A stretch of DNA of 10,078 nt, taken from positions 1-10,078 of the forward strand of contig JAEDOB010000060.1 of NCBI GenBank assembly GCA_016302225.1. The letters are read 5' to 3'. This document shows, piece by piece, positions 5,531 through 10,078 of the stretch (positions are counted from its first letter, which is position 1; every line of letters begins with the position of its first letter). The position numbers and the translations under genes are program-made. Under the pieces are notes generated by a model that saw only the letters and a list, made by a program, of their open reading frames with translations, had not been told where the DNA came from and made no database searches. The DNA is from Oscillospiraceae bacterium. Lineage in GTDB: Bacteria > Bacillota > Clostridia > Oscillospirales > Ruminococcaceae.

Positions 5531-5575
5531 GAGCCGTACTGCGGGATTTTTCTCCGCTGTACGGCTCCGTTTTTT
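5531..5575. terminator. Bidirectional intrinsic terminator between mazF and the flavin reductase gene
   Basis: GAGCCGTAC (5531-5539) pairs perfectly with GTACGGCTC (5559-5567); after one T-T mismatch GCGG (5541-5544) pairs with CCGC (5554-5557). On the plus strand the stem is followed by CG and T6 (5570-5575); on the minus strand it is followed by TTTTATCTT. It can stop both converging transcripts. Confidence 0.9.
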
Positions 5576-5587
5576 GTTTGATGAAAT

Positions 5588-6094
5588 TTACTCGTTGGTA
5601 TATGCCGCAAAAATTTCGCCCGTAAATGCAACGTGGGGAGCATCTCCGCCTGTGTACCAGTGCATTTCCGATTCTGCAAGACCCGACAGGTCCATAGGCT
5701 GTGTGTAAAGCTTTTTGCAGACGAAAACCAGCTCAGCCTCAGCAAAGGTAAATTCGCCGCAGTTAAGCTTTACGGGAGTAAGCCCCGATTCCTTCACCTT
5801 GTCGCAGTCGTGCCCCGATGCCTTGCCGCAGAATGCCATTTTTTCACGGTATTTTTCGGGCAGGAAGGAGATAACAAAGTTCTCGTTTTCCGACACATTT
5901 TCAAAGGTTTTTCTTGTGGGACGGATAACGGTGGTGAACACGTTTTTGTGGAACATAACGCCCATTCCGCCCCATGCGGCGGTCATCATATTCAGCGTTT
6001 TTTCATCTCCCGCAGAAACTAAAAACCACTGCTTTCCCACCTTTTCAAATGGATTGAAGGACAGCTCGCTTACACCTATTTCTTTGAATGACAT
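5588..6094 (-). CDS. Flavin reductase-like FMN-binding split-barrel protein
   Basis: This encodes a 168-residue cytoplasmic protein of the flavin reductase-like family. Typical family blocks are visible: FNPFEKVGKQWFLVSAG (13-29), the flavin-site region TLNMMTAAWGGMGVMF (33-48), IRPTRKTFE (57-65), FVISFLPEKYREKMAFCG (73-90), SGHDCDKVKESGLTP (93-107) and a C-terminal TGEI. Members bind FMN and either supply reduced flavin or act as NAD(P)H-dependent oxidoreductases; no partner monooxygenase is nearby, so the reaction is unknown. An AAAGGAGCG site precedes the ATG at 6094. It is the last gene of the four-gene operon, 30 nt after the TPR-like gene and just before the bidirectional terminator. 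Confidence 0.85.
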   Translation of the reverse strand: MSFKEIGVSELSFNPFEKVGKQWFLVSAGDEKTLNMMTAAWGGMGVMFHKNVFTTVIRPTRKTFENVSENENFVISFLPEKYREKMAFCGKASGHDCDKVKESGLTPVKLNCGEFTFAEAELVFVCKKLYTQPMDLSGLAESEMHWYTGGDAPHVAFTGEIFAAYTNE

Positions 6095-6124
6095 AGAAGA
6101 TCGCTCCTTTATAAAAAAATTTTT

Positions 6125-6967
6125 TTAATGCTTTTTCTTTTGCTTTTTTTGCGGATCGTGAAGTCCCGCAAGAGCCTTTCTCTGTACCTCCGACGCAATT
6201 TCATTCAGCTGTTTAAGCCCCTTGTAACGTTCAAGAAATTTCAGGAACGGACGGCTGCTTTCGTACATATCCAGCTGCATCATTGCTTTCATCAGGCATA
6301 GGTCGGAAAACAAAGTGTCCGATTTGCTTTCCAGCTCCATCAGCTTTATGAAAATTGTAACGGCGTTTTCGTACCGTCCCCGTGCATATTCTCGCATACC
6401 CAGACTTCTTTTCATAAGTGCGTCCGGGTCGGAGATTATCAGCTTTTCATGCTCTGTGTACAGGTCTGAGACCTCGTCGTATTTTTCGAGAAAAAAGCAT
6501 ACGGCGATAAGATTGTTTATGTATTTGCTGCGCATGGGCTTTCGCAGAAGGCGCATTTTTATGTTTTTCAGACGCTCATATGCTTCGTCCAGCTCACCTC
6601 GGAAAAGCTGTGCAAAACCAAGCATTGCCTTATAGCCCTCGGCGTCACGCAGGCGCATACGGCGTTCGGCTTTGGCTATCTCAGCTTTCATTCCTTCCAT
6701 ATATTCGTCGGTGTAGCCGTCCTTCCGAAGCTTTTCCATCAGCTTGATGAAGGTGTTGTTTTTCAGAGAAATTTTCATCATCAGAAAAGATATTCCGATA
6801 ATAACAAAGCATATCCCGATAAGTATGGGCAGCTTTAAATGCCACCTGAATATGAAATTCATCAGCAGGAAAACAGCGATAAACGGTGCCGCAGATGACC
6901 CGCTCATAAACAGCATTCTCCGCTGAACGGCAGTAAGCCGCTTGTTGTTTTTCTTTTTATCTGTCAT
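6125..6967 (-). CDS. Membrane-anchored TPR-like protein, function unknown
   Basis: I do not recognise a named family for this 280-residue protein. A basic N-terminus (1-18) precedes two hydrophobic helices (about 24-41 and 46-66) joined by a short loop. The remainder is soluble and helical with TPR-like units: GFAQLFRGELDEAYERL (117-133), NNLIAVCFFLEKYDEVSDLY (151-170) and GMREYARGRYENAVTIF (190-206). The two-helix hairpin with a basic start predicts both the N-terminus and the repeat region in the cytoplasm. The C-terminus is lysine-rich (QKKQKKKH). An AGAGGAA site lies about 14 nt before the ATG, slightly far, so the start is less certain. TPR domains bind proteins; the partner is unknown. 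It sits in an operon with ybaK and a flavin reductase-like gene. Confidence 0.75.
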   Translation of the reverse strand: MTDKKKNNKRLTAVQRRMLFMSGSSAAPFIAVFLLMNFIFRWHLKLPILIGICFVIIGISFLMMKISLKNNTFIKLMEKLRKDGYTDEYMEGMKAEIAKAERRMRLRDAEGYKAMLGFAQLFRGELDEAYERLKNIKMRLLRKPMRSKYINNLIAVCFFLEKYDEVSDLYTEHEKLIISDPDALMKRSLGMREYARGRYENAVTIFIKLMELESKSDTLFSDLCLMKAMMQLDMYESSRPFLKFLERYKGLKQLNEIASEVQRKALAGLHDPQKKQKKKH

Positions 6968-7004
6968 TTTGAAATTGATTTTCCTCTCGCAGAAGTCCCG
7001 AAAA

Positions 7005-7310
7005 TCAGGGCTTCTTATATTTTATTGTGATATACAGCCCGAATATTCCGTCTGCCGCTGCGGACAGTCCCGAGAATATCTGAATAATTTCGGGAAGTGG
7101 AGCTGCGCCGAAATTTTTCGCTCCCATAATAAACAGCCATATCCCCGCAAGCAGTGCCGTGAACGCCTTTAAAAACGGATTTCCCGACAATATCACAGGG
7201 GGGACTTCTCCGTTTTCCCTAATGACCTTTTTGATAAACAGGAAGTCCCCAAGGCTTGCCGCAAACACGGCAATTGATATGATAACAGAAAAAATATCCG
7301 AACCGTTCAT
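7005..7310 (-). CDS. Small three-helix membrane protein, function unknown
   Basis: This 101-residue protein matches no family I can name. Three hydrophobic segments are visible at about 5-26, 46-65 and 72-95, separated by a short charged loop (27-36, KKVIRENGE) and a GAKNFGAAPLPE turn. The C-terminus ends KYKKP, suggesting a cytoplasmic tail. An AAGGGA site lies close before the ATG at 7310. The gene begins 15 nt after ybaK and ends 37 nt before the TPR-like membrane protein gene, so it is co-transcribed with both. Its closeness to another unknown membrane protein suggests they may act together, but nothing in the sequence shows a role. Confidence 0.7.
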   Translation of the reverse strand: MNGSDIFSVIISIAVFAASLGDFLFIKKVIRENGEVPPVILSGNPFLKAFTALLAGIWLFIMGAKNFGAAPLPEIIQIFSGLSAAADGIFGLYITIKYKKP

Positions 7311-7325
7311 TTCTATTTTCCCTTT

Positions 7326-7802
7326 TTATGCGGTAATTTCGGCGAAAATTGCGTTTATGGAGCCTGCCAGCAGCTTCGGGGAAACCTTTATAGATGTGCC
7401 GATACGACCGCCGCTGACATAAAATTCTTCCAAATCCTCTGCGGAAATGTCGATGACAGTCTTGTAAAGCTTCTTCATTCCGATGGGACTGCACCCGCCC
7501 CTGACATAGCCCGTGACCTTTGTAATGTCCTTCACGGGTATCATTTCCACGGATTTTTCCCCGGCGGCTTTTGCGGCTTTTTTCATATCCAGCTCCGCTT
7601 CAACGGGTATGACGAAAACGAAATATCCGCCGCTTTTGCCCGATGTTACAAGGGTCTTATAGGACAGTTCGAGGGGTGTCCCGCTTATTTCCGAAGCGGT
7701 GACGCCGTCTGTAAATTCGCCTACGTCGTAATTTTTGAAGCTGTAGGGAATCTTTTTTGTATCGAGAAAACGCATTGCGTTGGTTTTGACTTCTTTGGAC
7801 AT
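7326..7802 (-). CDS. ybaK: YbaK/EbsC-type Cys-tRNA(Pro) deacylase
   Basis: This encodes a 158-residue cytoplasmic trans-editing enzyme that hydrolyses cysteine wrongly attached to tRNA(Pro) by prolyl-tRNA synthetase. The sequence shows the family's KTNAMRFLD opening, the YKTLV segment with the likely catalytic lysine (K49), PVEAELDMKKAAKAAG (66-81), GYVRGGCSPIGMKK (98-111) and the closing SGGRIGTSIKVSP. Length and motifs are normal, and the GGCSPIG loop marks the YbaK type rather than ProXp-ala. An AAAGGAGCA site precedes the ATG at 7802. It is the first gene of the four-gene minus-strand operon, driven by the promoter at 7832-7860. Confidence 0.95.
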   Translation of the reverse strand: MSKEVKTNAMRFLDTKKIPYSFKNYDVGEFTDGVTASEISGTPLELSYKTLVTSGKSGGYFVFVIPVEAELDMKKAAKAAGEKSVEMIPVKDITKVTGYVRGGCSPIGMKKLYKTVIDISAEDLEEFYVSGGRIGTSIKVSPKLLAGSINAIFAEITA

Positions 7803-7831
7803 ATATATTGCTCCTTTGAGATTATAAATCC

Positions 7832-7860
7832 ATTATATCACAAAATGATTACAGTTGCAA
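7832..7860 (-). promoter_or_regulatory. Extended -10 promoter for the ybaK operon
   Basis: On the minus strand TTGCAA (7860-7855), a 17-nt spacer and TATAAT (7837-7832) with TGTGA before the -10 make a strong SigA promoter. The stretch TGTGATATAAT is identical to that of the SCP2-like gene promoter (3264-3274). Predicted leader length is about 23 nt. Confidence 0.8.
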
Positions 7861-7867
7861 TGGTAAT

Positions 7868-7906
7868 TGTAATTGAAATGTAAACTAATTAATGTTGAAA
7901 TGTTAC
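7868..7906. promoter_or_regulatory. Phased direct repeats resembling a Pho box
   Basis: TGTAAT (7868-7873) and TGTAAA (7879-7884) start 11 bp apart, and TGTTAC (7901-7906) lies in the same register two turns on. Read on the minus strand the first two are TTTACA-N5-ATTACA, close to the TT(A/C/T)ACA-N5 PhoP box of Bacillus. In addition the exact 9-mer TTGAAATGT occurs at 7873-7881 and 7895-7903, 22 bp apart. The repeats lie just upstream of, and overlap, the -35 of the PstS-like gene, which suits an activator site. Confidence 0.4.
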
Positions 7907-7923
7907 AGTAATTATGGTATTAT
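7895..7923 (+). promoter_or_regulatory. Promoter for the PstS-like lipoprotein gene
   Basis: TTGAAA (7895-7900), a 17-nt spacer and TATTAT (7918-7923) preceded by TGG (extended -10) form a good SigA promoter. Transcription would start near 7930, giving a leader of about 30 nt with an AGGAG ribosome binding site at 7948-7952. Confidence 0.7.
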
Positions 7924-7960
7924 ATTCACAGAAGCTTATTAACGAACAGGAGCTGGTATT

Positions 7961-10078
7961 ATGAATAAAAACAAATCCGCAGCACTTTTTCTTGCGGCGA
8001 TCATGGCAATTTCCGCAGCGGGCTGTTCCTCCACAATTAGTTCCGAGGACGGAGAAACATCGGAAATAAACTCTGTTTCCGAGGAAACAACTGCGTCCGA
8101 AACAACCGCTTCGGAAATTGCAGAAACGGAAACAGAAACACAACCCATAGAAAGTGATACCGATGAGCTTGAATATCTGAGAAACAATTTCCCCGTAATG
8201 GACGGTTCCACATCGGCAATACCCCTTGAAGCGTCCTTCCGTTCAAAGATTTTCGGCATAAGCGAGGAAGAGGCAAAGACTCAGGTTAATCACACAAAGA
8301 CCCATGAAGCCTTCAATCGTTTTATGAAGGGTGAGGTTGACATTGTCCTGACCGTTCCCATGACCGATGAACAGGAGCAGCGGGCGAAGGACAAGGGTGC
8401 GGAAATGACGCCCATTGCCAAGGAAGGCTTTGTGTTCTGCGTCAACAAAAACAACCCCGTTGAAAGCCTGACAATGGAGCAGATAAAGGACATTTATTCG
8501 GGCAAGATAACCAACTGGAAGGACGTTGGCGGCGAGGATATGGCTATCCTTGCATATCAGCGAAATCAGGATTCGGGCAGCCAGACGCTGATGAACAAGT
8601 TTATGGGAGATACTCCACTCATGGAAGCCCCCACCGAGCTTGTGCCTATGGCAATGGGTGCGCTGATGGACGCTGTTGCCGTGTATGATAACGCTGCGGG
8701 TGCTATCGGTTACTCTGTTTACTCCTATGCTGCTCAGATGTACGCAAACACAAAGGACGTTAAGTTCATTGCCGTGGACGGCGTTGCACCGTCAGCCGAA
8801 ACTATGGAAAACGGCAGCTATCCTCTGCTTTCCGTTACATACGCACTTTATGACGGAACTCTCCCCGAGGACAGTGCCGTTAAGCGAATGGTGAAGTGGA
8901 TGACATCTCCCGAGGGACAGCAGGCGGCAAGAGAAGCAGGCTATATCCCCGCAAAGGGCGGAAAGTCCGAGGATATTTTCACGCCCCTTCTTGACACTTT
9001 GGGAACGGGAATTAAGCGTCCCGACGGGTATACCGTATCTCCCAGATGTGACGAATCGGGGGACGCATTTGAAACAGGCATCATAAAGGCTATCCCCACC
9101 GAGGAAATTCTTGCCGAGCCTTATGATGAGGGCTGGGAATATGACGGAAAAATATCTCACAGCACCTCTTATGAGAAAATATTTACGGGCGTTACCTTTG
9201 AAAATTCCATTAAGGACGAAAAAGTAAGTGCGGCGGTAAATGACTGGCTGAACACAAACTATGCGGAGATGGAAAGCCGTTTCGATTCCCAAAAAGAAGA
9301 GTACGGTTACGGTTATTTCAATTATCACATTACAGAAAATGAAACCGTGTCCTATCACACTCCTGTTTTTGTTGAAGCTATATTCAGAAACGGTTATCTC
9401 TCACTTGAACTGAGAGTTTCAAACGCAATGGCGGGCGAGGACGGTTGTCAGCGTTCAGCCTTGTTTGACCTGAAAACGGGTGAGATTCTGGAGCTTTCGG
9501 ATATGTTCTTTGAGGGAACGGATTTCCTGACAAAGCTCAACAGTCTTATTGAAGAAGAATTAAATATGCCCTATTATGAGCCTGTCAGGGAATTTGCGGG
9601 GCTGAGAGAGGGTATCTATGACTTTGACCTTAACTCTTTGGTGCTGGACACGAACAATCCTTACACGGAATATGAGACCTACGTTTACTATTACTATCAA
9701 ATGATGGGCGATATGGTTACCGCTGTCAGACGTGATATTAGCGGTATGTTCGAGGACGAGGTTCAGCAGAAGCTGAATGTTGTGATGAACACCGAAGATA
9801 CCGAGCCTGTTTACACTCAGGACTTGGGCTTTGTTTACACTCATTTCGGAGATGACACAGCACTTATTGACAGCAAAACAGCCGAAAGAATAAACGGCGA
9901 AATCGACAAGGCGACGGAAAATAAGCTGCTTATGGACAGCTTAAAGCAGAATCTCCATCTCCTTTACAATATAGATGATTTTGACAAATTTGTATCGGAA
10001 GCTACTATTCGTGTAAGCGCAAATGTTTACGGTGATATTGGCTATACTGTTGACATGGAAGCGGATATGTTTGTGCAT
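7961..10078 (+). CDS. Large lipoprotein: PstS-like domain fused to RsiV/PdaC-like region (C-terminus outside window)
   Basis: The frame is open for 706 codons to the window end. AGGAG 8 nt before the ATG sets the start. A lipoprotein signal peptide (1-21) ends in SAAG-C22, followed by a Ser/Thr/Glu-rich linker to about 65. Residues 75-332 form a PstS-like periplasmic-binding domain: VMDGSTSAIPL (G82-S85), THEAF, VNKNNPVESLT, IYSGKITNWKDVGG, QRNQDSGSQ (R201, S205-S207), GAIGYSVYSY (247-256) and GQQAAREAGYIP. These match Clostridia phosphate-binding proteins. Ordinary PstS ends about here, but this protein continues for more than 370 residues. Residues 470-530 (GYLSLELRV, FDLKTGEILELSDMFF) resemble the DUF3298 domain of RsiV and PdaC; a later stretch (about 625-706) may begin a second copy. 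No pstCAB genes are seen downstream within the window. A surface phosphate sensor or binding protein is inferred, not shown. Confidence 0.8.
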   Translation, partial: MNKNKSAALFLAAIMAISAAGCSSTISSEDGETSEINSVSEETTASETTASEIAETETETQPIESDTDELEYLRNNFPVMDGSTSAIPLEASFRSKIFGISEEEAKTQVNHTKTHEAFNRFMKGEVDIVLTVPMTDEQEQRAKDKGAEMTPIAKEGFVFCVNKNNPVESLTMEQIKDIYSGKITNWKDVGGEDMAILAYQRNQDSGSQTLMNKFMGDTPLMEAPTELVPMAMGALMDAVAVYDNAAGAIGYSVYSYAAQMYANTKDVKFIAVDGVAPSAETMENGSYPLLSVTYALYDGTLPEDSAVKRMVKWMTSPEGQQAAREAGYIPAKGGKSEDIFTPLLDTLGTGIKRPDGYTVSPRCDESGDAFETGIIKAIPTEEILAEPYDEGWEYDGKISHSTSYEKIFTGVTFENSIKDEKVSAAVNDWLNTNYAEMESRFDSQKEEYGYGYFNYHITENETVSYHTPVFVEAIFRNGYLSLELRVSNAMAGEDGCQRSALFDLKTGEILELSDMFFEGTDFLTKLNSLIEEELNMPYYEPVREFAGLREGIYDFDLNSLVLDTNNPYTEYETYVYYYYQMMGDMVTAVRRDISGMFEDEVQQKLNVVMNTEDTEPVYTQDLGFVYTHFGDDTALIDSKTAERINGEIDKATENKLLMDSLKQNLHLLYNIDDFDKFVSEATIRVSANVYGDIGYTVDMEADMFVH

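Noticed and set aside
8792..9358. A 188-codon minus-strand frame inside the PstS-like gene
   Set aside because: The plus-strand reading is continuous and homologous to PstS-like proteins; the antisense product has no family resemblance.

Overview
The window looks like a chromosomal segment of a low-to-moderate GC Firmicute, most likely a Clostridia member close to Ruminococcus/Oscillospiraceae. This is inferred from the Bacillus-type MazF, the Firmicute-style PstS-like lipoprotein, strong GGAGG-type ribosome binding sites, consensus SigA promoters and AT-rich spacers. It holds housekeeping and accessory genes packed in short operons. I see no tRNA, rRNA, CRISPR array, insertion sequence or phage gene, and no gene-free stretch above 300 bases.

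Layout. Positions 1-825 (minus): ruvX, followed by a RlaP/YcgL-type nucleotidyltransferase whose C-terminus lies outside the window. A divergent promoter region with a perfect TTGACA-17-TATAAT drives an aldose 1-epimerase-like gene (906-1766, plus). That gene converges on, and overlaps by 28 nt, an unnamed minus-strand gene (1739-2491) that looks like an Mrr-type PD-(D/E)XK nuclease domain joined to a winged helix. Upstream of it, behind an intrinsic terminator, is an SCP2-like protein with a long Lys/Ala/Glu/Pro tail (2570-3184, minus).

Positions 3364-4993 (plus) form a two-gene unit: a membrane-anchored metallophosphoesterase and a Sir2 deacetylase. A solitary MazF/NdoA toxin gene follows (5159-5512, plus), with no antitoxin gene beside it. 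A bidirectional terminator at 5531-5575 separates it from a four-gene minus-strand operon (7802 down to 5588): YbaK Cys-tRNA(Pro) deacylase, a small three-helix membrane protein, a membrane-anchored TPR-like protein and a flavin reductase-like protein. A divergent regulatory region (7803-7960) carries good promoters on both strands and 11/22-bp-phased repeats resembling a Pho box. To its right is a large lipoprotein (7961 to window end, at least 706 residues) that fuses a PstS-like phosphate-binding domain to an RsiV/PdaC-like (DUF3298-type) extracellular region.

The least ordinary items are the PstS-RsiV fusion lipoprotein with its phased repeats, the SCP2-H1-like protein, the Mrr-like/winged-helix protein and the orphan mazF with a perfect inverted repeat in its leader. 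No single new multi-gene system is evident. All family calls come from reading motifs by eye, without database searches.
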